64,000 bases of DNA from Pedobacter nutrimenti (GTDB lineage Bacteria > Bacteroidota > Bacteroidia > Sphingobacteriales > Sphingobacteriaceae). Below, one piece after another: positions 25,035-32,828 of the stretch. The stretch spans positions 1-64,000 of the forward strand of contig NZ_QKLU01000010.1 in NCBI RefSeq assembly GCF_003208655.1, written 5' to 3'. The position numbers were made by a program, and so were the translations under genes. The notes beneath the pieces were generated by a model, which saw only the letters and a list, made by a program, of their open reading frames with translations, did no database searches and had not been told where the DNA came from. The stretch's first letter is position 1. Every line of letters starts with the position of its first letter.

Positions 25035-25580
25035 TTAATGAAGACTGACAACCCTGGTTATTTTCCAGTCTCCATCCTTCAGTTTCCAAAAAATAATGAA
25101 TTTGGAAGGTGTACTTTCCCCGGGCTCTGTATTGTTGCGAAAACTATGGTAGCCAATTTCAACCGCACCAAAATCTTTTATCGGATAAACTTCTATACTT
25201 CCTTTAGCCAGCGTTCGGGTCACTTTGCCGCAGATGTATTTTTTAATGCCTTCCATCACTTCCTTTTTTGAGGTCGATAATCCGTTCCTGTCGTGATAAA
25301 ACTCCAGGTCATCGGACATCATTGCATTCATTTTATCCAGGTCACAGTGGTTATAAGTATCAAAATACAAACTATCCATCCGCACAATCGCCTTATAAAG
25401 CTCTATAGATTCCGGAACATAAGGCTTAGGTACATACCTTTCTCTGTATTGCAGTTCTTCAGGCTGTATTTTTCCAATCAGCGCTTTGGAAGTTTTAATT
25501 TTTCGATCCGGGACCTGGGCATTGGCAGCAACCAGCAGGGTCAGAAAAAAGCAGGTCAGCAGAACATTCTTTAATTTCAT
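25035..25580 (-). CDS. Exported SnoaL/NTF2-like protein (DUF4440 type)
   Basis: 181 residues. Signal peptide MKLKNVLLTCFFLTLLVAANAQ. The NTF2-like fold follows, with YNHCDLDKMNAMMSDDLEFY, DRNGLSTSKKEVMEGI and the closing FIIFWKLKDGDWKITRVVS. Proteins of this type bind small molecules or act as small enzymes; no substrate can be named. It is divergent from the TetR gene, whose operator region is shared. Confidence 0.8.
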   Translation of the reverse strand: MKLKNVLLTCFFLTLLVAANAQVPDRKIKTSKALIGKIQPEELQYRERYVPKPYVPESIELYKAIVRMDSLYFDTYNHCDLDKMNAMMSDDLEFYHDRNGLSTSKKEVMEGIKKYICGKVTRTLAKGSIEVYPIKDFGAVEIGYHSFRNNTEPGESTPSKFIIFWKLKDGDWKITRVVSLH

Positions 25581-25653
25581 AAATCACAGATTTTCAAATC
25601 TCTTACACAAGGTACAACATATTTTTTAATGCAGATGACCACCCCTCATATTA

Positions 25654-25672
25654 ATACCATTTGGTATATTTG
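25654..25672 (+). promoter_or_regulatory. TetR-type operator overlapping a -7 box
   Basis: A perfect dyad ATACCA-TT-TGGTAT (25654-25667) overlaps by three bases the -7 box TATATTTG (25665-25672). The ATG at 25677 is only 4 bases further, so the transcript would be leaderless or nearly so. The layout fits autorepression and control of the divergent gene. Confidence 0.55.
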
Positions 25673-25676
25673 CACC

Positions 25677-26279
25677 ATGGAAAACAAATTATCCAAATCT
25701 GAACGTACCCGCAATTTTATTATAGAGGTAACAGCCGATATTTTTAATAAAAAAGGATACGCCGGAACAGCACTCTCCGATCTTACCCTGGCAACGGGGT
25801 TATCTAAAGGTAGTATTTATGGAAATTTTGAAAACAAAGAAGAAGTCGCACTTGCTGTTTTTGATTACAACCTCGAAAAGATCAACAGGATTGTTCAGCA
25901 ACATATTCAAAAGGCAGACAGTTTTCAGGATAAATTAATGGTATATGCCAAGGTTTACGACCAGTTTAACATCGCTGGCTTCCCACAGGGAGGATGTCCG
26001 ATTCTCAACACCGCTACCGAGGCAGATGACACCCATAACCTGCTTAAAGACAAGGCCGCAAAAGCCGTTATCAGGTGGAAAAAAGGCCTGGAGCATTTAA
26101 TCCTTTCGGGCGTGGAGGCCGGAGAATTCAAAAAAGGAACCGACCATACCCGTATGGCATTGTCCATTATTGCCCTCATTGAAGGCGGTATTATGATTGC
26201 AAAGGTTACAAATAGCCAGGCCAGTCTTGATAAAATTATGCTCACCATCAGGCACCTGATTGAGCAAATAAAAGCCTGA
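25677..26279 (+). CDS. TetR/AcrR-family transcriptional regulator
   Basis: 200 residues from the ATG at 25677. An upstream in-frame ATG at 25629 would put the promoter dyad inside the gene and is rejected. N-terminal helix-turn-helix: TRNFIIEVTADIFNKKGYAG, TALSDLTLATGLSKGSIYGN. The ligand domain contains FPQGGCPILNTATEADDTH, the pattern of the YcdC-like C-terminal TetR group that often responds to quinones or aldehydes. Target genes unknown; the divergent SnoaL-like gene is the natural candidate. Confidence 0.9.
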   Translation: MENKLSKSERTRNFIIEVTADIFNKKGYAGTALSDLTLATGLSKGSIYGNFENKEEVALAVFDYNLEKINRIVQQHIQKADSFQDKLMVYAKVYDQFNIAGFPQGGCPILNTATEADDTHNLLKDKAAKAVIRWKKGLEHLILSGVEAGEFKKGTDHTRMALSIIALIEGGIMIAKVTNSQASLDKIMLTIRHLIEQIKA

Positions 26280-26316
26280 ACCTGGCTATTGTTTTTTTAA
26301 ACCCATTGCATTAAAA

Positions 26317-27180
26317 TTACTGCTTGGTCGTATCCGGAGCTTTTCCAATCAGTTCCATAAACTGATCCAGTTTTGGTGTAATGATAATCTGGGTACGTCG
26401 GTTGGTTGCTTTCCCTGCATCTGTATCGTTACCGGCAACAGGGTTATATTCCCCTCTTCCACCAGCCGTTAAACGCTTTGGGTCTACCCCATAAGTATTT
26501 TGTAAAGCCTGCACAACAGAGGAAGCCCTCAAAGCACTCAGGTCCCAGTTGTTTCTGATGTTTACTTTTGAAATCGGCACGTTATCGGTGTTACCTTCAA
26601 TCAAAACCTCATAATCTTTATAGTCTTTTATAATTTTTGCAATTTTGCTTAGCGTTTCTCCAGCCTTATCAGAAATCTCATAACTTCCGGATTTATAAAG
26701 CATATTATCCGATAAAGAAATATAAACAACTCCTTTTAATACCTGAACATCCACATCTCTCATTTCCTCCCGGCTCAACGAACGGGTAAGGTTATTGGTC
26801 AACACCATATTTAAAGAGTCGCTTTTGTTTTTGGTGTTCACCAAATGCTGAATGTATTTATTCGAACTGTTGATTTCATCGACCAGCTTAGAGATGTTTA
26901 CATTGCCCTGGCTAGAAGAAGTTAAACACTTGTTTAAAGCAGCCTGAAGAGAGGCAACATTAGAACGTTCCGAAGCAATTTGCTCTTCCAGGCTCTTTAC
27001 CCTGGAACTGGAACCGGAAAGTTCCTGCTGACTGCTCTGGTATTTTTGATTGATGTCTCTGGTCTTTTCCTGCAATTCATTATAACTGGACTGCAGTTGT
27101 TCGTATTTTTTGGTGCTTACACAGCCCTGGGTAATTGCGAGAAACGCAATTCCAGTTAGGGCCAGGATGGGAAATTTCAT
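26317..27180 (-). CDS. OmpA-family peptidoglycan-binding lipoprotein
   Basis: 287 residues. Lipobox AITQGC (Cys20), then a long coiled coil (about 25-110, YEQLQSSYNELQEKTRDIN), then an OmpA domain (about 160-275) with LIEGNTDNVPISKVN, NWDLSALRASSVVQAL and GEYNPVAGNDTDAGKATNRR, where Asp and Arg bind diaminopimelate. It probably links the outer membrane to the cell wall. It converges with the TetR gene. Confidence 0.92.
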   Translation of the reverse strand: MKFPILALTGIAFLAITQGCVSTKKYEQLQSSYNELQEKTRDINQKYQSSQQELSGSSSRVKSLEEQIASERSNVASLQAALNKCLTSSSQGNVNISKLVDEINSSNKYIQHLVNTKNKSDSLNMVLTNNLTRSLSREEMRDVDVQVLKGVVYISLSDNMLYKSGSYEISDKAGETLSKIAKIIKDYKDYEVLIEGNTDNVPISKVNIRNNWDLSALRASSVVQALQNTYGVDPKRLTAGGRGEYNPVAGNDTDAGKATNRRTQIIITPKLDQFMELIGKAPDTTKQ

Positions 27181-27312
27181 GATTAAATGTTTAAAATGCC
27201 TTTTAATAATTGATTCTACTACCTAAACGCAAATGATGAAAAAAAGTTTCACCGCTCCTAAGCAAGATACTTATTTTAACGAAATTTTCATACCACAAAA
27301 CCCATAAGGCAA

Positions 27313-27347
27313 AAAAGCCAGGGAATTTTAACAATTCCCTGGCTTTT
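27313..27347 (-). terminator. Rho-independent terminator of the first GIN-domain gene
   Basis: AAAAGCCAGGGAATT (27313-27327) and AATTCCCTGGCTTTT (27333-27347) form a 15-bp stem with a 5-nt loop. The minus strand continues with a T-run. Confidence 0.8.
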
Positions 27348-27370
27348 CTACGATTGGCAGATCTGTAATT

Positions 27371-28252
27371 TTATGATTTCAGCAGGTTTTGTCCTGTAAG
27401 CAGGCTTTCCTGAAATTGTGCATCTAAATCAATTGTACGGTTAGAAACCGAGGCTTTAACCGGGTTCATTTCCAGTTTAAGGCTTTCCTGAAATTGCGCA
27501 TCTAAATCAATTGTACGACTAAAAACAGAAGCTTTAACTGGGCTTAGTTCCAGTTTAAGGCTTTCCTGAAACTGTGCATCCAAATCAACTGTATGGTTAA
27601 AAACAGAAGCTTTAACCGGGTTCATTTCCAGTTTAAGGCTTTCTTCAAATTGTGCATCCAAATCAACCGGAGCAGCAAAGCTAAGCTCAGAACTTTCTGT
27701 TTTCTCAGAAACAAAACCCGTTGTTTTTACGGTCGATGACTGACCTTTTACCAAAATGTGCTCTTCGGATTTACCGCTTAATTTTAAATCAGAACCATCT
27801 TTAACCACAGTATATAAACCTTCTGTGTTGACATTCAGCTCAGCAGAAGCTTGTTCTGATAAAAATACCTGTAGTACAGACAAATCGATATTACCTTGTG
27901 ATTTTACACTAGAACGGTCAGATGCTTCAATCCTTCTCAGGTCTTTAACACAAACGTATACACTGGCCGGCATCTCTTCGCTGGAACTGATCAGCAGTTT
28001 GTTGCCTTCTTTTTGAACAGACACTTTATCCCCGGCCCCACTGGTCACCACACGGATGCTTTCTTTGTTGCCCTGGCTAATGTAAACCTGTACATTTCCG
28101 TTCACCTTGATCATGTTATAACCTGCTGCTGCAGAAACATGGCTGGAAGTATTTTTTTCAATTCCGTCTTTTGCAAAAGTTGTAAATGCTGAAGAGCTTA
28201 ATACCAGAACAGTTAATGCGCTGGCGAATAATGTTTGGATAGCAGTTTTCAT
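27371..28252 (-). CDS. Exported GIN-domain (DUF2807) protein with four C-terminal 26-residue repeats
   Basis: 293 residues. Signal peptide about 1-27. The head GIN/DUF2807 domain (about 43-195) has YNMIKVNGNVQVYISQGNKE, RIEASDRSSVKSQGNIDLS and FLSEQASAELNVNTEG, the right-handed beta-helix pattern of these envelope proteins. The C-terminus is built from four copies of a 26-residue unit starting (V/I)DLDAQF(Q/E)ESL, encoded by 78-bp repeats whose starts lie at 27403, 27481, 27559 and 27637. It is a near copy of the gene at 30063, which has three units. Function unknown; GIN proteins often sit near envelope stress regulators. Confidence 0.85.
   Translation of the reverse strand: MKTAIQTLFASALTVLVLSSSAFTTFAKDGIEKNTSSHVSAAAGYNMIKVNGNVQVYISQGNKESIRVVTSGAGDKVSVQKEGNKLLISSSEEMPASVYVCVKDLRRIEASDRSSVKSQGNIDLSVLQVFLSEQASAELNVNTEGLYTVVKDGSDLKLSGKSEEHILVKGQSSTVKTTGFVSEKTESSELSFAAPVDLDAQFEESLKLEMNPVKASVFNHTVDLDAQFQESLKLELSPVKASVFSRTIDLDAQFQESLKLEMNPVKASVSNRTIDLDAQFQESLLTGQNLLKS
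27385..27670 (-). repeat. In-frame 78-bp tandem repeat, four copies
   Basis: The landmark GGCTTTC(C/T)T occurs at 27403, 27481, 27559 and 27637, exactly 78 bases apart. Units differ at a few positions only. The homologous gene at 30063 has three. Confidence 0.9.
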
Positions 28253-28566
28253 ATCTTTAATATTTTAATTTTCTTAATTCCTTTTGATCATAAGACACCA
28301 TTAATTCACAAACGTTTCACTCAAAATGCTTGTATTATACCATAATCAGCTATTCATCGACCAACGCCCCGATTAAATCGACAAGCATCGCTTGCTTTTT
28401 TTAACCTACCGGAAGGATTTAAAAAAATAAGGGATTATCCCGCACATACATAGAGGGTTCTATGATGCAGGAAAACAGAAATTATAAAAAAAGATAAAGA
28501 GATATTTCAGATATGGCTTTCCATACAGCCATCCATATCTAGCAGCAGAAAGCAGGCAATTCGCGC
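28253..28566. other. Upstream region of first GIN gene, duplicated at 30867-31012
   Basis: 28253 to about 28394 is nearly identical to 30867-31012. It includes the direct repeat at 28356-28382. The remaining part to 28566 holds the region downstream of the 50-residue gene; no further gene seen. Confidence 0.7.
28356..28382. promoter_or_regulatory. 21-bp-spaced direct repeat ATCGAC, copy 1
   Basis: ATCGAC at 28356-28361 and 28377-28382, start-to-start 21 bp, 104 bp upstream of the ATG. The spacing matches paired sites of LytTR-type regulators (9-bp repeats, 12-bp spacer). The same arrangement lies upstream of the paralog. Confidence 0.4.
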
Positions 28567-28719
28567 TTAGCTTCCTTTCGCTTCTTCAAAACCTTTTGCC
28601 AGCTCATTCCAAAGGTATTCCGAAGCCTGTTTCAGACGCGCTTTGGTCTGGGCTTTTTTGAGTTTTCTGGGTAATTTAAATTTCGAAGAGGCTTCTTTAA
28701 TTTGCTTTGCTTTGCTCAT
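28567..28719 (-). CDS. Small basic protein, 50 residues
   Basis: ATG at 28719 to a TAA at 28567. The product starts MSKAKQIKEASSKFKLPRKL and continues with KKAQTKARLKQASEYLWNEL, ending in EEAKGS. It is highly Lys-rich and helical, with coding-like codon use and no competing frame. I do not recognise the family. It is followed by nothing on the strand until the duplicated GIN region, and it lies 44 bases downstream of the MFS gene, so it could be co-transcribed with it. Confidence 0.6.
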   Translation of the reverse strand: MSKAKQIKEASSKFKLPRKLKKAQTKARLKQASEYLWNELAKGFEEAKGS

Positions 28720-28763
28720 GGTTCAAATCTAAGGATATGTGGGTAAAAAACCAATGGGATTTA

Positions 28764-29954
28764 TTAAACGGACTTTCTCTTTTGGTAAGCCATCAGGCAA
28801 AACAAAGCCAGAAAAGAAGCTACAGTCATAATCAGGGGCATGGCCAGGGTCGATTTTTCAGGAAAAAAACTAACCACCACAGAAGCCAGCGCCCCAAGAC
28901 CCATTTGCAGTGCGCCCAGTAAGGCCGAGGCACTTCCTGCATTTTTACTGAAAGGGGCAAGAGATAAAGCCGCAGCATTCGGGTTAATTAAACCCAGACA
29001 AGCTAAAAAGAGTGCGATAAAAATAACGGTGCTATAAATATTCAGTAAGTGATTTGTGGCTGCCAAAAGGAACAGCAAACTAAAAATAGCTTGCGCAAGC
29101 AAAGCCGAAGTGACAATTTTTTTACTGTTGTGCCACCTTAAAATCAGGCTATTGACTTGGCTGGAACCAATAAATGCAACTGAAAGCAGCGCGAAGATCC
29201 ATCCGTAACCTGTTTTGCTGATTCCGTACAAGTTCATAAACACCATAGGTGAAGCAGAAACATAAGCAAACAGGCCCGAAAAAGCCAAAGAAGTAATCAG
29301 GGCATAGGTGTAAAACTGTGGTTCTATTGCAACCGAGCGGAAACTTTTTAAAATCGGCGCGGGCTTTAAAGAGTAAGCCGGGTCTGGAACATAGCTTTCC
29401 GGTAAAAAAAAGAAAGCAGCAAGGAACATCAAAACGGCCATGAAAGCCAAAAAAACGAATACATATTGCCAGCCTAAACCTGCAATCAAATACCCTCCTG
29501 CAGTTGGGGCCAACATAGGAGAAACTGCAATGACCAGCATCAGGGAGGCAAAAACCTTAGGGCTCTCCCCTATGGTAAAAAGATCACGGACCATAGCTAC
29601 CGATGCCACAGCAGTCGCACAACTCCCTATAGCCTGAACAAAACGCAACACAATCAACTGATTAATGTCAGTGACCGCCAGACAGCCCAGGGAAGCAAGT
29701 ATATAAATCAGCAGCCCAAAATAAAGCGGCTTTTTTCTCCCAAACTTATCCAAAAGCGGCCCATAGAGCAACTGTCCTGCCGATATACCAATAAAAAAAC
29801 CAGATAAAGACAGGGAAACTTTTGGAATGGTGGTATGAAGGTCTTTCGCAATGGCATCAAAGCCCGGAAGATACATATCGATGGAAAATGGCCCTAAAGC
29901 GGACAAAGAACCTAAAATTAAAATCGTATAGAAATTTTTTGACTTTGCAGACAT
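28764..29954 (-). CDS. Bcr/CflA-family multidrug MFS transporter
   Basis: 396 residues with about 12 membrane segments. The family signatures are clear: LGPFSIDMYLPGFDAIAKDL in TM1, GQLLYGPLLDKFGRKKPLYF (motif A) between TM2 and TM3, and RFVQAIGSCATAVASVAMVRD in TM4. Such proteins export bicyclomycin, sulfonamides or other drugs by proton antiport. It sits between the two GIN-domain paralogs, so the duplication event flanks it. Substrate not predictable. Confidence 0.92.
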   Translation of the reverse strand: MSAKSKNFYTILILGSLSALGPFSIDMYLPGFDAIAKDLHTTIPKVSLSLSGFFIGISAGQLLYGPLLDKFGRKKPLYFGLLIYILASLGCLAVTDINQLIVLRFVQAIGSCATAVASVAMVRDLFTIGESPKVFASLMLVIAVSPMLAPTAGGYLIAGLGWQYVFVFLAFMAVLMFLAAFFFLPESYVPDPAYSLKPAPILKSFRSVAIEPQFYTYALITSLAFSGLFAYVSASPMVFMNLYGISKTGYGWIFALLSVAFIGSSQVNSLILRWHNSKKIVTSALLAQAIFSLLFLLAATNHLLNIYSTVIFIALFLACLGLINPNAAALSLAPFSKNAGSASALLGALQMGLGALASVVVSFFPEKSTLAMPLIMTVASFLALFCLMAYQKRKSV

Positions 29955-30011
29955 TGGGCTGGGATATTTTCAGCTACAAAGATGGGAAGATTTTAATTTA
30001 TAAAACGAAAA

Positions 30012-30040
30012 AGCCAGGAAAGCTAAATGATTTCCTGGCT
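30012..30040 (-). terminator. Terminator of the second GIN-domain gene
   Basis: AGCCAGGAAA (30012-30021) pairs with TTTCCTGGCT (30031-30040), 9-nt loop, followed on the minus strand by a T-run. Confidence 0.75.
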
Positions 30041-30062
30041 GGTGTGTGTAAAAAGTGATCGC

Positions 30063-30866
30063 TTATGATTTCAGCAGGCTTTGTCCTGTAAGCAGGCTTT
30101 CCTGAAATTGTGCATCTAAATCAATTGTGTGGCTAAAAGTAGAAGCTTTAACCGGATTAATTTTCAGTTTAAGGCTTTCTTCAAATTGTGCATCCAAATC
30201 AATTGTATGGCTAAAAACAGAAACTTTAACCGGGCTCATTTCCAGTTTAAGGCTTTCTTCAAACTGTGCATCCAAATCAACCGGAGCAGCAAAGCTAAGC
30301 TCAGAACTTTCTGTTTTGCCAGAAACAAAACCCGTTGTTTTTACGGTCGATGACTGACCTTTTACCAAAATGTGCTCTTCGGATTTACCACTTAATTTTA
30401 AATCAGAACCATCTTTAACCACAGTATATAAACCTTCTGTGTTGACATTCAGCTCGGCAGAAGCTTGTTCTGATAAAAATACCTGTAGTACAGACAAATC
30501 GATATTACCTTGTGATTTTATGCTAGAACGGTCAGATGCTTCAATCCTTTTCAGGTCTTTCACACAAACGTACACACTGGCTGGCATCTCTTCGCTGGAA
30601 CTGATCAGCAGTTTCTTGCCTTCTTTTTGAACAGAGACTTTATCTCCGGCTGCGCTGGTCACCACACGGATGCTTTCTTTGTTGCCCTGGCTAATGTAAA
30701 CCTGTACATTTCCATTCACTTTGATCATGTTATAACCTGCTGCTGCAGAAACATGGCTGGAAGTATTTTTTTCAATTCCGTCTTTTGCAAAAGTTGTAAA
30801 TGCTGAAGAGCTTAATACCAGAACAGTTAATGCGCTGGCGAATAATGTTTGGATAGCAGTTTTCAT
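30063..30866 (-). CDS. Exported GIN-domain (DUF2807) protein with three C-terminal 26-residue repeats
   Basis: 267 residues. It matches the protein at 27371 almost throughout, including the signal peptide; differences are scattered substitutions (for example RVVTSAAGDK against RVVTSGAGDK). It has one repeat unit fewer, with starts at 30095, 30173 and 30251, and the repeats are partly EESL in place of QESL. The upstream 140 bases are also shared. A recent gene duplication is the simplest reading. Both copies are intact, each with its own terminator, and probably made under the same control. Confidence 0.85.
   Translation of the reverse strand: MKTAIQTLFASALTVLVLSSSAFTTFAKDGIEKNTSSHVSAAAGYNMIKVNGNVQVYISQGNKESIRVVTSAAGDKVSVQKEGKKLLISSSEEMPASVYVCVKDLKRIEASDRSSIKSQGNIDLSVLQVFLSEQASAELNVNTEGLYTVVKDGSDLKLSGKSEEHILVKGQSSTVKTTGFVSGKTESSELSFAAPVDLDAQFEESLKLEMSPVKVSVFSHTIDLDAQFEESLKLKINPVKASTFSHTIDLDAQFQESLLTGQSLLKS
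30078..30285 (-). repeat. In-frame 78-bp tandem repeat, three copies
   Basis: Units begin at 30095, 30173 and 30251, 78 bases apart, homologous to the four units at 27403-27670. Confidence 0.9.
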
Positions 30867-30969
30867 ATCTTTAATATTTTAATTTTCTTAATTCCTTTTG
30901 AACATAAGACACCATTAATTCACAAACGTTTCAGCCAAAATGCCTGTATTATACCATAAACAGCTATTC

Positions 30970-30996
30970 ATCGACCAACGCCCCGATTAAATCGAC
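30970..30996. promoter_or_regulatory. 21-bp-spaced direct repeat ATCGAC, copy 2
   Basis: ATCGAC at 30970-30975 and 30991-30996, 104 bp upstream of the ATG at 30866, matching the first copy in spacing and distance. Confidence 0.4.
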
Positions 30997-31087
30997 AAGC
31001 ATCGGCTGCTTTTTAGGGGTTCAATTTTTTGTATCATTTTCCCTTCAAAAAGGAATTATTTACAGACCTTGCAAAAAGTTAAAAAAA

Positions 31088-31660
31088 ATGCACCAGCACC
31101 TGATCCGTAACATCTCCGCCCAAATTAAACTGTCCCAGGCAGACCAGCAATTGTGCAGCACTTACTTCGAACCCGTTCATTTCCCAAAAAACCGGGTCAT
31201 AGAAGAAGCCGGGCAGGTTCCACAATACTTATATTATATTGTATCTGGTTTCATGAGGTTATTTCATTACAATGAGCAGGGTGACGAGCTGACCACGCAC
31301 ATCAATTGCCCGCCCGGATTTATAACCTCTTACACACACTTTATCAATGGGACCAAATCAAATGAATATGTAGAATGCATTACCAATTGCGAACTACTTA
31401 AAATCGATAAGTCTGGCCTGGATAAACTTTGCAGTCAAAGCAGCAGCTTTAAGGATTACAGCATTTTGGTTTTCCAGCAATCCATTACCTACAACGAGAA
31501 CCGCTCCAAAGAACTGGCCAGTTTAAGTGCCGAGCAACGTTATCAAAACCTCCTAAAAAACTACCCCGAAATCCTGCTCCAGGTCCCCTTGCAGTACATT
31601 GCCTCTTTTTTAGGAATGAAACCCGAAAGCCTCAGCCGGATCCGCAGAAAAAACAATTAA
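31088..31660 (+). CDS. Crp/Fnr-family transcriptional regulator
   Basis: 190 residues. A cyclic-nucleotide-binding-like beta-roll (FEPVHFPKNRVIEEAGQVPQ, YLYYIVSGFMRLFHYNEQGD) is followed by the dimer helix and a C-terminal helix-turn-helix (VPLQYIASFLGMKPESLSRI). The phosphate-binding cassette of true CRP is not obvious, as in most Bacteroidota members. It lies 67 bases upstream of an SDR gene on the same strand and may control it. Confidence 0.9.
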   Translation: MHQHLIRNISAQIKLSQADQQLCSTYFEPVHFPKNRVIEEAGQVPQYLYYIVSGFMRLFHYNEQGDELTTHINCPPGFITSYTHFINGTKSNEYVECITNCELLKIDKSGLDKLCSQSSSFKDYSILVFQQSITYNENRSKELASLSAEQRYQNLLKNYPEILLQVPLQYIASFLGMKPESLSRIRRKNN

Positions 31661-31727
31661 CTAACAAATGTCAAGTATATCCGGATAAATACAACAGAAT
31701 TTTGTGCTGTTCATTAAAATCAAAAAC

Positions 31728-32750
31728 ATGACACAAGAAAATTTAGCATTGGTGACCGGGGCCAATGGTCATCTCGGATATAATTTAGCAAAACTGCTCA
31801 TCAGCAAAGGTATCCCTGTACGCGCCTCCGTCCGGACCTTAAAGAGCGGCTCTGCGTTAAACAGCCTGGACTGCGAAATTGTACAGGCAGACATTACCGA
31901 CAAGGCCTCATTGATCAAAGCCATGCAAGGGGTAAAAATACTCTATGCAGTTGGGGCAGCTTTCAAACTATGGGCAAAAGACCCTAAAAAGGAAATTTAT
32001 GATGTAAACCTCCAGGGAACAAAAAATATGATTGAAGCCGCTGCTCAGGCAGGGGTACAACGTATTGTCTATGTGAGCTCTATTGCTGCACTCAATTACG
32101 CTGTATTGCCAGCAAAAGAGAGTTATGGCCACAACCCCGATCGGCGGGACATGTATTACAATTCGAAAAATGACGGGGAGCAGCTGGCTTTTGAGCTGGC
32201 CAAAAAGCACCATATTGAACTTGTTGCAGTACTTCCTTCTGCCATGATTGGGGCAGAATCAACAGACAACCTGAGTGTTTCCTATAACATTATCCGGCTC
32301 ATCCTTAAAAAGGAAATCCCCGTAGAAACCAACATTACCTTAAATTGGATTGACGTAAAGGATGTAGCCCAGGGCTGTTACCTTGCGGCCACCAGGGGAA
32401 AAACAGGGGAGCGTTATATCCTTGCCAATGAAAAATGTACTTCCATAAAAGAAACCACTAAAATCGCTCAGGAGCTCTTCCCCGAACTGCAGATAAAACT
32501 ACCTGTTTCAGTACCCAGGTTCTTATTGTACGGTGTCGCCTGGCTCATGGAAATGGGAAGCAAAATCAGTGGAAAAGCGCCACTGCTAACCACAAAAGAC
32601 ATTGCAATGTTTTCGGGCCTTCAGCAGGATTTCGACATCTCCAAAGCCAGAACAGAGCTTGAATTTAATCCTAAAGATCCTGCAACTGCAGTCCGTGAGG
32701 CTATGTTGTACTTAATGGAGCATAAAAATGACGAGTTTCAGTTTCACTAA
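31728..32750 (+). CDS. NAD(P)-dependent epimerase/reductase (extended SDR)
   Basis: 340 residues from the ATG at 31728; an upstream GTG at 31704 is less likely. The N-terminal Rossmann motif is LVTGANGHLGYNLAKLL (GxxGxxG type). The SDR active site shows Ser in VYVSSIAALNYAV and the Tyr/Lys region near RRDMYYNSKNDGEQLAFELA. It resembles dihydroflavonol-4-reductase-like sugar or small-alcohol dehydrogenases; the substrate is unknown. Confidence 0.87.
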   Translation: MTQENLALVTGANGHLGYNLAKLLISKGIPVRASVRTLKSGSALNSLDCEIVQADITDKASLIKAMQGVKILYAVGAAFKLWAKDPKKEIYDVNLQGTKNMIEAAAQAGVQRIVYVSSIAALNYAVLPAKESYGHNPDRRDMYYNSKNDGEQLAFELAKKHHIELVAVLPSAMIGAESTDNLSVSYNIIRLILKKEIPVETNITLNWIDVKDVAQGCYLAATRGKTGERYILANEKCTSIKETTKIAQELFPELQIKLPVSVPRFLLYGVAWLMEMGSKISGKAPLLTTKDIAMFSGLQQDFDISKARTELEFNPKDPATAVREAMLYLMEHKNDEFQFH

Positions 32751-32772
32751 AGTCCCGGCGCATTAAAATCAA

Positions 32773-32805
32773 AAAAAGTGGCCGGCATCCGCCAAACCAC
32801 TTTTT
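32773..32805. terminator. Bidirectional terminator between convergent genes
   Basis: AAAAAGTGG (32773-32781) pairs with CCACTTTTT (32797-32805). It separates the SDR gene (+) and the DUF4302 gene (-). Confidence 0.75.
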
Positions 32806-32828
32806 CGCTATATATTACTAACCTAAGT

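Noticed and set aside
27385..27670. CRISPR-like array (regular 78-bp repeats)
   Set aside because: Units are contiguous, in frame inside a GIN-domain gene, and have no variable spacers.
29822..30058. Plus-strand 78-residue frame antisense to the transporter start
   Set aside because: It overlaps the MFS gene start and the GIN terminator and shows no protein-like pattern.
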